Part shown: in pieces, positions 30,492 through 39,579 of the stretch
How positions within the stretch are numbered: the first letter of the stretch is position 1
How the letters are laid out: the number at the start of each line of letters is the position of its first letter
NCBI RefSeq assembly: GCF_021462225.1
Contig: NC_061794.1
Span: 43,524,914-43,588,913 of the forward strand
DNA length: 64,000 bases
Source: Girardinichthys multiradiatus
Taxonomy: Eukaryota > Chordata > Actinopteri > Cyprinodontiformes > Goodeidae
Direction of reading: 5' to 3'
Program-made: the position numbers and the translations under genes
The notes under the pieces: model-generated
Seen by the model: only the letters and a program-made list of their open reading frames with translations
Told to the model about the DNA's origin: nothing
Databases searched by the model: none

Positions 30492-31325
30492 TTATGGTGA
30501 AAATGTAATCCATCGGGGTGGTAGTGTCGTCTTACGAAGAGACTTTTTTGATCTCCCATCAGCATTTTTTGGATCTTCCAGCTCAGATCTCGACCAGTAG
30601 GGAGAATGAGTTATCTGCCTTCTTCTTCTTCTTTTTCTACTCTGCTTAACGCTGGTGGGTGTACCCCCATTTTCAATCGATGTACCCTCTGTTTTGAAAC
30701 GTCTATATTCTTCACGAGCATAAGGGTTAATGACTGAAGATATAGGGATGTTTACTTCTGACATGGAGTGTAGAAAATCAGACCATCCTCGGGTTTGTGA
30801 TGCTCCAGATTTTTTAAACGGAAGCATGAGATTTTTCAACAAATCAATCATGTGGGACCCCTTTATAATATTTCCGTTAAATACAAATTCACCTCGCGAA
30901 GTCCAACTCTCACTTCTTTCGGATAATTTCTTCAAAATGTACTCGGCATTTTTACGATTGTGTTTAGGAAGGCTTTTCAGTACTTCCGTAAGAACCTGAT
31001 CCTTAGGGGCCTCGTCCTGCCCTGGGCCTTGTTTTTCTTGGGACCGCTCATGTTCAGGAACCTCTGTGTCACGCTGCAGCGTTAAACTGACTCGCTGTTT
31101 TTCTTCTTTGACACCTTGCTTAAGTAAAGTCAGATACCTCTGGAGAAGAGCATCGTATCTCTTGATTTTTTCATAAGAAGTCAAACCCGGCTCGTTTAAT
31201 ATCGCTCTCATTTCAGCATCCAAATTCTCCTCCGCCGTCTGTCTGATGGACGTGTCTGACTGGGTCAGACGCTTGAATTGATGAGGGGAAATGAGAAACA
31301 TCTTCTGCGATGTTCTGAGAGACAT
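30492..31325 (-). CDS. Conserved Polinton protein of unknown function (277 aa)
   Basis: The N-terminal part has MFLISPHQFKRL and a helical segment (YEKIKRYDALLQRYLTLLKQG, which could be coiled coil). A charged linker follows, then a folded C-terminal domain: AEYILKKLSERSESWTSRGE, IIKGSHMIDLLKNLM, GWSDFLHSMSEVNIP, SVINPYAREEY. I recall this C-terminal pattern (Trp...GEhx-hxGSxhhDLh...GWxxF...NhP) from many animal Polintons, where its function is unknown. The extreme C-terminus is basic (KRRRRRQI). The ATG overlaps the stop of the upstream small gene as TAATG on the minus strand. Confidence 0.83.
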   Translation of the reverse strand: MSLRTSQKMFLISPHQFKRLTQSDTSIRQTAEENLDAEMRAILNEPGLTSYEKIKRYDALLQRYLTLLKQGVKEEKQRVSLTLQRDTEVPEHERSQEKQGPGQDEAPKDQVLTEVLKSLPKHNRKNAEYILKKLSERSESWTSRGEFVFNGNIIKGSHMIDLLKNLMLPFKKSGASQTRGWSDFLHSMSEVNIPISSVINPYAREEYRRFKTEGTSIENGGTPTSVKQSRKRRRRRQITHSPYWSRSELEDPKNADGRSKKSLRKTTLPPRWITFSP

Positions 31326-31666
31326 TATCTCCTGATGATTCCACCCACTAGATCACCGATCAAGGGTGCAAGAGCCGTTAAGATGGGCAGAATAAAACCA
31401 CCTCGTTGCTTTTTGAGAGCCAACTGTTTAGTTTTTATCCCGGTTCTTTTATCACCCAACAATCTGATGATTTTTCTTTGTTTCTTCAATTGTCGGTGTT
31501 GAGAGGGGGATAGTTTAATGTTACCTTTTAGGATATTCAGTGCAATCTCGCACAGAGCCTGAATAAAGTCGGGAGAGCAGTGTGCGAGAATATCTTTACG
31601 TTTCTGTGGACAGGCCTGGTACAAAGCTCTGAATAATGGTAAATTCCTTTTTATACGTGCTGACAT
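31325..31666 (-). CDS. Small Polinton protein with hydrophobic tail (113 aa)
   Basis: It begins MSARIKRNLPLFRALYQACP, has a basic, helical middle (QLKKQRKIIRLLGDKRTG) and ends in a glycine-spaced hydrophobic segment, GFILPILTALAPLIGDLVGG followed by IIRR. Hydrophobic glycine-hinged tails of this type occur in membrane-active minor virion proteins of related small DNA viruses, so a role in membrane penetration or as a cement protein is plausible but unproven. It starts 6 nt after the ATPase stop, and its TAA overlaps the next ATG. Confidence 0.78.
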   Translation of the reverse strand: MSARIKRNLPLFRALYQACPQKRKDILAHCSPDFIQALCEIALNILKGNIKLSPSQHRQLKKQRKIIRLLGDKRTGIKTKQLALKKQRGGFILPILTALAPLIGDLVGGIIRR

Positions 31667-31672
31667 GATGAC

Positions 31673-32344
31673 TTACTTTGTTCTGGGTACGTACACAGCA
31701 GGCCACTGCTGAGGAAGTATCCCCGTTCTCAGTCTGAAATGTTCTGGGCAGGTAGGCGTAAAATCGATGATTAAATATCCATGAGCTTCTCTCGTTGCGT
31801 CTTCAAAACTCTCCAAGAAGAGACCCTTTTGAGATGGAAACATTTGGCGGGCTAGTATATTCAGCTGCAGCTTATCTCTCGGGTTCTTAAACAACACCAT
31901 ATAATTACAGTTCAAACTAATAGTGCGACTGAACTTTCCCTGATGAAATACATTCTGAGTCAACATCATAACACTCATATTACGATGGTGACGAAACTGG
32001 GTAAAGACCTTCATCACGTTTTCATCATCTGAGGCTTGAGCAATAACATCGTCTAGAATGATCAAATGATTCTGATCAGGAGGAAACAGGTTTTCATCTT
32101 CAAAAGAATGAGGCAATCCTTCCACAAAGGTAATATTTTTATTCATCTTCTGCAATTCAGCATACATGGGTTGAAAAGATGTGTAAATCCATACAATATT
32201 TTCTGGAACAATATCCATGACATGATTACAGTTTTGTAAAATACTTTTTACAAAGAAAGTTTTCCCGCAGCCGCTGGGTCCAACTATCATACATGAAAAA
32301 GGGACTCTAAATCTAGGATCAAAATCAATCTCCTGTAAATCCAT
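31673..32344 (-). CDS. FtsK/HerA-type DNA-packaging ATPase
   Basis: A 223-residue P-loop ATPase, MDLQEIDFDPRFRVPFSCMI then VGPSGCGKT (Walker A, residues 21-29). Walker B is LIILDD at about residues 94-99. A sensor-like region is FTQFRHHRNMSVMMLTQNVF. It matches the A32-like/FtsK-HerA packaging ATPases of Polintons and related viruses, which pump genomes into capsids. The start is the only sensible ATG, 31 nt after the PolB stop. The next gene begins 6 nt after the stop, suggesting a shared transcript. Intact. Confidence 0.96.
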   Translation of the reverse strand: MDLQEIDFDPRFRVPFSCMIVGPSGCGKTFFVKSILQNCNHVMDIVPENIVWIYTSFQPMYAELQKMNKNITFVEGLPHSFEDENLFPPDQNHLIILDDVIAQASDDENVMKVFTQFRHHRNMSVMMLTQNVFHQGKFSRTISLNCNYMVLFKNPRDKLQLNILARQMFPSQKGLFLESFEDATREAHGYLIIDFTPTCPEHFRLRTGILPQQWPAVYVPRTK

Positions 32345-32375
32345 GTGACTTTTTTATTTTATTTCTTCCTCAACT

Positions 32376-35300
32376 CTAATAACCGAAAGGCAGAGTTGTC
32401 CCGTCAGAAAAAAGACGTCTCTTATCATACACCAGTCGAAACTTTTTAAGAAATGTCGCGTTTGTCAAACGGAATCTCTTTTTATCCCTCCTGATCGTGT
32501 GCTGAGGGATTTCAATGACACCCTCACTTGACCCCTGTAAGTAGCCCTCGACCAGCCCTTTGATGCTGTCAAAATTGACCCTCTCGCTGCATTCATGCGT
32601 CTGAGTGATGCCTTTAGCACGTATCATTACATTTTTACGGTTTTTGGTCTGGTATGCATAACTCTTGGGTCCTGTCGATGCAAACTCCGAAATGCTGTCA
32701 CCATCTAACTCGTCAGTAAGATCACCCAGATAATTCCCCAATTCCAGAGGAGTTTCACCACTTTTTGTCACATAAATCAAACTGTCCGTGTCAATATAAA
32801 TCAATCTGTCCTGTAACTTCTCCATGCTGCTGAGAAGTTTTAAACGTGCATAAGCGGTGGTGAATGCTGCTATAAACACATTATTTGTCTTACTTGGTGG
32901 ATATATGACATGTTTATTGAAATTCCACTGCACTACACACATTTCAGGGTTGAAAAAATGAAAATAGTTAACCCTGTATTTACTCGAGAACATGAAGCTG
33001 AAAAAGTCTTCAGGGTTAGTGATGACTGTGGTCTGAGACAGATCACTTCTTTGCGCAAATTTCCCCCAAAAACTGTTTAAACACAATTTTGCAACCTGCC
33101 TTTTGGCAGGATTCATCTCGATTTTCTCAGGGTCTAATTGGATGCCCTGATGCAGTTTGTAGTCGCTTATATACTTTGACTTACTCTCCTGATCCACTGC
33201 ATCAGATGGATAGCCTGAAGCCTCCTGCTTACCCTTTAAAAAGCAATGAATGTAACCTTTAAAGATTGTATCACTTCTCTTTTCAAAATGCCACACCTCT
33301 GTGATTTTAGCAAGACGATAACCACACTCCAACGCTTTACAGAATTCTACAGTGACCCAAACTCCGGTCAGAGCTCTTTCTTGATCATTATGCATGCAGG
33401 GACCTGACTGGTAATTTAATTCAGCGCATGAGCGGCAGAGAGTGAACACAAGTTTACCTTGGGATGTTCTGTAAGGTAAAACAGGGAACAACAGGTTACG
33501 TGGTGGGTAGACCACAGCTTTGATTATACCGAAGTAGCTGCTGGGGTCATCAAAATCTTTGTAAATGATGGTGGGGTGTCCGAGGGGAAAAACGCAGTTG
33601 GCGTTTACATAAGGGTACAGAGATGTGTAATCCACATAGTGTACAGTTTCATCCGGTTCCGCTGTGTACCTCAACTTCATAGGACAGGTGCATCCACCAT
33701 ACAGAGCATCCCGGGGTGATAACGGTTCGGGTGCTTTAACTTTCTCAAGAAAGCTGATCACCCCTGGGTCTGATTTTTTCATTTCAATCCACTCATGCTC
33801 CCATATGACTTCGAGACGAAGGCCGTACACAGTTTGTAACACCTTGCTTCTCTCAACAGTGGCTGCGTAAAACTGTTCAAATGCGACCCCTCTCAACGGA
33901 CACTTGTCATGAGGCATGTAACACTTTTTACAGCCGTGGAAAAAACAGCCATAAAATTCAAACGCAACTTTGACACCGTTAATCTCTGCATACCCATCCA
34001 CTGAATATGGCCCGATTTTCTTTTCACCCCTATTTAATGCATGCTCGATAAATATGGCTCTGCTGTCTGCAATCCAGCCGAGCCATTGAATGGACGCGCT
34101 GGAGAACGTTTTACTGCTACGTCTGTAGTCCAGAGGTGATGGAATGGCTAAGGTTTGAGGAGGAAGGAAATTGGTTACAAAAACCTTCATGCAGGCTGAT
34201 GCTATTGTGATACTTTTAAACGGATCCACACTTGTCTCCTTAAAGAACTCGTCTCTGAATTTTAAGCATCCTTGAAAAAGAATTTCAACGTCATTTTTAC
34301 AATAACGAATAGCTTCTTTCTTAAAGTCAAAGACCTCTTTGCTCGCTTCTGTGTACCAGCTGCTAAACACCTGTTGTTCTTGAAGACTCATGCGTTCTAC
34401 AGCGTAGCAGGATGGAGGAGGAAAAGCCCCCACATACTGGAGATGTTGTTCAGAGGAAAATAGGTGGGGAAAAAAACCCTTGCTTTGATCGGTAAAGCCT
34501 AACGCTTTCGGCATGGCACTAAGCTTCATGCACATGAAGGACAGGCTATCAATGTATTTTAACCTGTAATCAGGGTCGGTTAAACAGAGAACTTTACTCC
34601 CTACCATGACGATATGTGGTTTAATGCCTAACTGCAGCATTGCTGTGAGAATCAGGTAACCATCGTACCCCCGCGCATTGTGCGCTATTAAGGTGTAACC
34701 TTTGTACATTGGCCTCCTGAAATGCAGGAGAAATTTTTGGGTGCAATTCAGTCCATAAGCGTACCATTCATCACCTTTCAACGTTTTAGCACAGACCAGA
34801 AAGGGGGTATGCACGCCGCTGTCATTGACGAAGCATTCGAAATCATAAAAAATCAGTTTATCATCAAGCTGATTAATTGCACTGCAAGGCAGAATGTAAC
34901 ACTTATGATCATCGCATGTAATGTCTAGGCTGGGGGGTACATTTTCACCGCAAATACTGCATTTTACATTACACACGTGTGGTTTATTCGGTTTACTGAT
35001 TGGAATAACGTATATCCGTTTGCATACTTTACACAGTTTTACCAATTCACAGTCACTCATAGGCCTTTCAGCACTATTTCTGATGCGCGGTTCCCTGTGT
35101 CTGCTGAAACATGAAGAATTACGACAGATTCTTTGACAGCCTGCACAGCTTACAGGATTGCTAATCTCTTGCATACATTTATATGTTCGACACACTGGAC
35201 AATAACCTTCACAATGGTGTGTATTGGCATTCTGATAGCTGGCGTAACAGTAATTACAAATATATCTGCACCCCATAAAACCTTTGAGATTTTTTATCCC

Positions 35301-36647
35301 ATAGTAATGACCTTGAAATAACAGCAAAAACAGAGGGTTTGAACGATCGGGGAAACTGGTCTCAAATTTACACAGAGCAGTAGAGCCCGTGGTTCTGTGA
35401 AACACTACAATTTTTCTCTTCAGAATGGTTTCAAATTTACCAATATCACTAAAAGTAACTGCTGTTTGCTCGTCAAGGCCTGCCTGATGCTGCCATCTCC
35501 TCCCCAGTTCTACAGCACGGTGATCCGTGAGCTCAGGGTCAGAGACGTGTGCGAGGCTGATTGCAAAACATAACTGATTACCGGTATTGTTTATAATATA
35601 CAAATGACGCATTTTCTTATTAAACAGTTCACAGTCTAACGTTCCTGCAGCTTTACGCTTAGAACCTCCTGCTGGGTCATTAACAACCTGAAGAACAAAT
35701 TCCATGTTATTATCTACAGGTATATTTGCATTCGATTGTACTAAATCGTCGAGGAAGTTTTCGAAAGCAGGCAGGATCATATTTCCATCATCTGTAACAG
35801 TAAATGTGATGTGACGATTGAGATTTTCACCCACTAATTCCAGCTGCACAACGTCGTTACGTCTGGTTAACGATCTCGCAGCGTCGGCTAATTCAATTAT
35901 AATACGCATGATGTCTGTATAGAATGCTGCTAAATCTGGAACGTCACTTGGACAGGGCGGCGGTATGGTAAAAGGTCTCCTTATTTCATGGTTATTAAAA
36001 TGTTCACGTTCAACCACAGCTGGAGGATCTCGCTCTATTTGATTAGAACTAACCGCTACTCCCGTATTAAAATTACCCCCGTGATGATCTGCGGAGTGTG
36101 ACGTAGAGGGGGTATGATGAGTGTCAGGTGGATCATTTTCCTCAATGCTGCTGCTGCTGCTGTGTGGAGACGGTTCGCTGTTCAAATCGGAAAGAGCCTG
36201 ATTGATTACGTTTAAAACGTCACAGTGCCGATCTGCGGCGTGTGCAGGTGAATCATTTTCCTCAATGCTGCTGTGTGGAGACGGTTCGCTGTTCAAATCG
36301 GAAAGAGCCTGATTGATTACGTTTAAAACGTCACCGTGCTGATGTTCATTTATTAAATTTTCACTGTTAGCAGGAGATGCATTAACGGGAATTTCGTTAA
36401 GTTCATTAACTAAATTTCTTATTTCATCCAGGGCAAGTCTGATTACTTGATCAGAAATAACTGCTACGTCCGTATTAAAATGACCCCCGTGCCGATCTGC
36501 GGAGTGTGTCGTAGAGGGGTTATGATCATTTTGCTCAATGCTGTGTGGAGACGGTGTGCTATTTTCTTCTGCATTAACGGGAATTTCGTTAAGTTCATTA
36601 ACTAAATTTCTTATTTCATCCAGGGCAAGTCTGATTCGGTTATCCAT
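32376..36647 (-). CDS. Protein-primed family B DNA polymerase (PolB)
   Basis: A 1423-residue polymerase that replicates the linear element from a terminal protein. Residues 1-200 are low complexity and built of internal duplications. Residues 459-588 form a Cys/His-rich zinc-binding region. Exonuclease motifs: FYDFECF (Asp602, Glu604), HNARGYD (656-662) and YCKND (782-786). An insert, VAFEFYGCFFHGCKKCY (894-910), resembles the endonuclease-like module of Maverick PolB proteins. Polymerase motifs: VDYTSLYPY (A, Asp1006), KLCLNSFWGKF (B, 1187-1197) and YIDTDSL (C, Asp1286/Asp1288). All catalytic residues are present and the frame is uninterrupted. The ATG follows a pyrimidine-rich stretch ending TTCATAG, a possible 5' UTR splice acceptor. 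The stop is 31 nt before the ATPase. Confidence 0.97.
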   Translation of the reverse strand: MDNRIRLALDEIRNLVNELNEIPVNAEENSTPSPHSIEQNDHNPSTTHSADRHGGHFNTDVAVISDQVIRLALDEIRNLVNELNEIPVNASPANSENLINEHQHGDVLNVINQALSDLNSEPSPHSSIEENDSPAHAADRHCDVLNVINQALSDLNSEPSPHSSSSSIEENDPPDTHHTPSTSHSADHHGGNFNTGVAVSSNQIERDPPAVVEREHFNNHEIRRPFTIPPPCPSDVPDLAAFYTDIMRIIIELADAARSLTRRNDVVQLELVGENLNRHITFTVTDDGNMILPAFENFLDDLVQSNANIPVDNNMEFVLQVVNDPAGGSKRKAAGTLDCELFNKKMRHLYIINNTGNQLCFAISLAHVSDPELTDHRAVELGRRWQHQAGLDEQTAVTFSDIGKFETILKRKIVVFHRTTGSTALCKFETSFPDRSNPLFLLLFQGHYYGIKNLKGFMGCRYICNYCYASYQNANTHHCEGYCPVCRTYKCMQEISNPVSCAGCQRICRNSSCFSRHREPRIRNSAERPMSDCELVKLCKVCKRIYVIPISKPNKPHVCNVKCSICGENVPPSLDITCDDHKCYILPCSAINQLDDKLIFYDFECFVNDSGVHTPFLVCAKTLKGDEWYAYGLNCTQKFLLHFRRPMYKGYTLIAHNARGYDGYLILTAMLQLGIKPHIVMVGSKVLCLTDPDYRLKYIDSLSFMCMKLSAMPKALGFTDQSKGFFPHLFSSEQHLQYVGAFPPPSCYAVERMSLQEQQVFSSWYTEASKEVFDFKKEAIRYCKNDVEILFQGCLKFRDEFFKETSVDPFKSITIASACMKVFVTNFLPPQTLAIPSPLDYRRSSKTFSSASIQWLGWIADSRAIFIEHALNRGEKKIGPYSVDGYAEINGVKVAFEFYGCFFHGCKKCYMPHDKCPLRGVAFEQFYAATVERSKVLQTVYGLRLEVIWEHEWIEMKKSDPGVISFLEKVKAPEPLSPRDALYGGCTCPMKLRYTAEPDETVHYVDYTSLYPYVNANCVFPLGHPTIIYKDFDDPSSYFGIIKAVVYPPRNLLFPVLPYRTSQGKLVFTLCRSCAELNYQSGPCMHNDQERALTGVWVTVEFCKALECGYRLAKITEVWHFEKRSDTIFKGYIHCFLKGKQEASGYPSDAVDQESKSKYISDYKLHQGIQLDPEKIEMNPAKRQVAKLCLNSFWGKFAQRSDLSQTTVITNPEDFFSFMFSSKYRVNYFHFFNPEMCVVQWNFNKHVIYPPSKTNNVFIAAFTTAYARLKLLSSMEKLQDRLIYIDTDSLIYVTKSGETPLELGNYLGDLTDELDGDSISEFASTGPKSYAYQTKNRKNVMIRAKGITQTHECSERVNFDSIKGLVEGYLQGSSEGVIEIPQHTIRRDKKRFRLTNATFLKKFRLVYDKRRLFSDGTTLPFGY
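36138..36635 (-). repeat. Internal duplications encoding the PolB N-terminus
   Basis: Three coding repeat types: residues 5-26 and 69-90 (IRLALDEIRNLVNELNEIPV core), residues 105-130 and 143-170 (DVLNVINQALSDLNSEPSPH core), and residues 43-63 and 179-199 (SADxHGGxFNTxVAV core). The nucleotide copies are nearly identical, so the duplications are recent. The second type carries a CTG-repeat serine expansion (plus strand about 36148-36163). Confidence 0.9.
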
Positions 36648-36728
36648 TTTCTATGAACATAAGAAACGAAAATAAAAAAAACTAACCTACAGAAAAAAAA
36701 TAAAAAATAAAAAAACACAGTGATCAGT

Positions 36729-36935
36729 TCAGTTTAAAATCACCTTGATGTCACCAAAATGCTTCTTTAACAGAATCTGACATGCAGCCAGAAGCGTTAA
36801 CGATGAGGTCTTATTACGAAGATCCCGTGAGACTGTAGAGACTGTCTTCCTGCGCTGTCCAGGTCTCGATGAAATCTGTTCCACCATCAACGTCGCCTCT
36901 GGAAAAGATAAAGAAAAAAAATAAATAAAAAGATA

Positions 36936-36989
<54 letters not shown>

Positions 36990-37448
36990 AAATAATCACA
37001 TTAAAGCTGAAAAAAAAAAAAAAAAAAAAAAAAAAGGGGAATTAAAATTAATTCAGTATGTATGTATGAATTAAAACGTACCGTTCATTAAACCACTCAC
37101 TAGCGTTGCTCTGCTTTGTAGCGCAAAGAGTCGCTGTCTTTTGGCCGGGGTTAAATATTCTGTAAAAACAGAAGACAATAAAAAGTTATCTTACGCTGCG
37201 CAGCACAGCGTTCATAAATAAAACGAAAAAATAGTTTTTAAAATACACAAGTTTTTTTTTTAATCTTACTCCGATTCTTTGCGGTAAAACCTGCAGATTT
37301 CACTTCTTGTTGGACTGAAACTGTGCCGTTCTGCTGAAAGCTGTCTTGATCTTTGAAAAGCGACCTTCTGGTGGGCGGATTTAATGTGGCATCTTTGGAT
37401 GTATCTGTAAACAGGTTTATATGACATTTTTATTGAACTATGCTTAAA

Positions 37449-37492
<44 letters not shown>

Positions 37493-38033
37493 TTTATTTA
37501 ATTTTTATTTCCTTACCTTGCTCCTGCTCGACAACTATGTCTTCCACAGAGCTCTCAGTCGAATCTGTAAACAGTTTTATCTGAGGTTTAAAACAAAAGT
37601 CTCTAATAACACATAAATAAAATACATTCACTCTCAAAGAAAAACAGTTAGTTCTTAGGACTTACTTTCTGGAGGTGCCGGTAACTTATCCGGTGTGTCT
37701 TCAGGGGAAATGATGATAATTGGCGGAGGAGTATTCAAAGAATCTGTCGTAATTTCTGTGTTAGAAGAAAGTTCAGATGTAGTTGCGAGTTTTTCTTGTT
37801 TGGAGATAATTCGCCTTCTCAATTTAGAGTGTCGATTCCAGCTGCTAAATCCTCCAACTTGATCATTCGGGTTTACCTCTCTCATCAAATCTATAAATTG
37901 AAACATTGTCAAGGGTTAACTATAATATATATATATATATATATTATTGCATTTAACATTTACTTACCATAATCTGATTGTGTCAAGATGAAATCATCAA
38001 GGTCATCAGCGGTGGGTTCTATGACAAAGAAAC

Positions 38034-38080
<47 letters not shown>

Positions 38081-38223
38081 ATATATAAACAAAAATTGAG
38101 AACATTCACATGCATTTAATGATACTTACTTACTTACTTACGTTTTAAGATGTCATTGTGCTTTTGTGAATTATCAGAAGAAGAAGCCACAATTTCCGGG
38201 TTTCCTGAAATATTTACCGACAT
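36729..38223 (-). CDS. Spliced seven-exon Polinton gene, unknown product (262 aa)
   Basis: Coding exons on the minus strand: 38223-38142, 38018-37968, 37890-37666, 37564-37517, 37404-37270, 37159-37082 and 36898-36729 (stop TGA at 36731-36729). The lengths are 82, 51, 225, 48, 135, 78 and 170 nt, 789 nt in all. All six introns (77-183 nt) are GT-AG, with donors GTAAGT/GTAAGG/GTAAGA/GTACGT and acceptors CATAG, TATAG, TACAG (three times) and CCAG. Every intron is phase 1 and every internal exon is a multiple of three, so the joined frame stays open throughout. The product is hydrophilic, Ser/Thr-rich and acidic near the N-terminus, with basic clusters in exons 3, 6 and 7 and a hydrophobic/basic C-terminal helix (TLLAACQILLKKHF). 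No family is recognised; a nuclear regulatory role is a guess. The start is the first ATG after the 5'-most detectable exon. Introns 1, 2, 4 and 6 hold TA microsatellites. Confidence 0.85.
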
Positions 38224-38388
38224 TTTTTCTTGTCAGTACTGGTATTTTTCAATGTAACAAGTGTTATGGTTCAAAGACATTCAGCATTTGAAGACCCTGA
38301 CACTGAGGTTAGCCAGTGAAACAGAGCCCCCAACATTTACACACAGTATTTTATACCAGAACATGACAGTGTTATCTCAACTGCAAAG

Positions 38389-39028
38389 ACTATGTTTTTA
38401 AGACCAAAACCCTTCTTGAGTTCAAAGGTGATATGTTATCTAAGAAACAGACGTAACTGCCCCTTCCTGACATCGCCCCTAACAGTTGGGATATAGAATA
38501 ACTGTAACCCTGTAACTCTAAGATGAAAAAGTAAAATGTTTTTAGAAAAAGCTACAGGTAACTAAAATTATCATTCCTTTTTCCTAAAATGGAGTCTCTC
38601 ATGATTCAAAAAACAAACACATCATTGCTAGTCAATTTGTAACTTGGAAACAGTATACTGATGTTCTTTTTTTTTTCTGTTAATCTGATATTCGTCTTAC
38701 CTATTTCAGCTGCCTATGTTTTTAAGACCAAAACCCTTCTTGAGTTCAAAGGTGATATGTTATCTAAGAAACAGACGTAACTCCCCCTTTCCTGACATCG
38801 CCCCTAACAGTTGTAACCCCCTGTAACTCTAAGATGAAAAAGTAAAAATGTTTTTTAGAAAAGCTACAGGTAACTTAAATTATCATTCCTTTTTTCCTAA
38901 AATGGAGTCTCTCATGATTCAAAAACAAACACATCATTGCTAGTCAATTTGTAACTTGGAAACAGTATACTGATGTTCTTTTTTTTTTTCTGTTAATCTG
39001 ATATTCGTCTTACCTATTTTCAGCTGCT
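38389..39028. repeat. Tandem duplication, ~325-bp unit
   Basis: Two direct copies (38389-38714 and 38715-39028) both run from 'tatgtttttaagaccaaaacccttc' to 'gatattcgtcttacctatttcagctgc', differing by small indels. Each ends with a minus-strand candidate splice donor, GAAA(A)TAG|GTAAGAC, which may belong to a 5' UTR exon of the spliced gene. Probably the promoter/leader region of that gene. Confidence 0.85.
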
Positions 39029-39366
39029 TTTCCAGTATGTTGACGCAGAAGCTGAAGGTTTTTCTCGTTCCATCGATGTAGTGAAGCACAATTTTTTATT
39101 TTTATTTACTTTTTTAGGTCTTTTCTATTTTGAACGGATTTAGACTGGCTCATATATTCAACAAATAGGTCCTGCTGTAAAGCAAAAATTAACTTACAAT
39201 TCTGTCAGGTTACACAGTTCCTTTATTAGGATTTCATGTGATAGGTCAACATTAAGTTGATTATACCTTTAAAAATATAAAAGGATGCATGTCTTTTTTT
39301 TTGTTGTTTTGTTTTTTAGATGTATTAACGCCTGAAAAAAACATACAGATTATTAATAACACCCTT
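39029..39366. other. Polinton right-end noncoding region
   Basis: AT-rich, T-tract containing sequence between the tandem duplication and the right TIR. Only a 17-codon minus-strand frame (from about 39080) lies upstream of the candidate donor, and it could be an upstream ORF. No other gene. Confidence 0.5.
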
Positions 39367-39579
39367 AAACACACCCCTGTGTTTTAATTGACTCATTTAA
39401 GGTATCGCCCCTAATGACGACAACCAATCAACATCCACTGTTACGCCCCTTGGACACACCCCCCCTGCCCACATGGCAACCACATGGCGCCCATATGCCC
39501 CCCACCGGAAGTCCCGCCCTCACCGGAAGTCCCGCCCACCTGTCAAAATGTTTGATGGAAGGGTGCACTTAAATTCTCT
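39367..39579 (-). repeat. Polinton right terminal inverted repeat
   Basis: Reverse complement of the left TIR, ending ...ACTTAAATTCTCT. The two ETS-like sites are both canonical here (ACCGGAAGT at 39504-39512 and 39522-39530). The left-end E-boxes are absent (CATGTG or deleted). Confidence 0.93.

Larger units (their letters stand above)
23353..39579. mobile_element. Maverick/Polinton (adintovirus-like) element
   Basis: A 16,227-bp self-synthesising DNA element with 5'-AG...CT-3' termini, TIRs of roughly 210-230 bp and a 6-bp target duplication. It encodes a retroviral-type integrase, protein-primed PolB, an FtsK/HerA packaging ATPase, an adenain-like protease, a double jelly-roll major capsid protein and a penton-like minor capsid protein, the set that defines Polintons and links them to adintoviruses and adenoviruses. 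Gene order on the plus strand is unknown-unknown-INT-penton-pX-like-MCP-PRO. On the minus strand, from the right, it is spliced gene-PolB-ATPase-small protein-conserved unknown. All frames appear open. It sits between divergent host genes gdap1l1 and jph2. Confidence 0.97.

Noticed and set aside
36814..36999. Single-exon ORF with poly-Ile/Tyr in the Polinton
   Set aside because: The run is a translation of a TA microsatellite; only the part after the acceptor at 36899 is coding, and in a different frame (exon 7 of the spliced gene).
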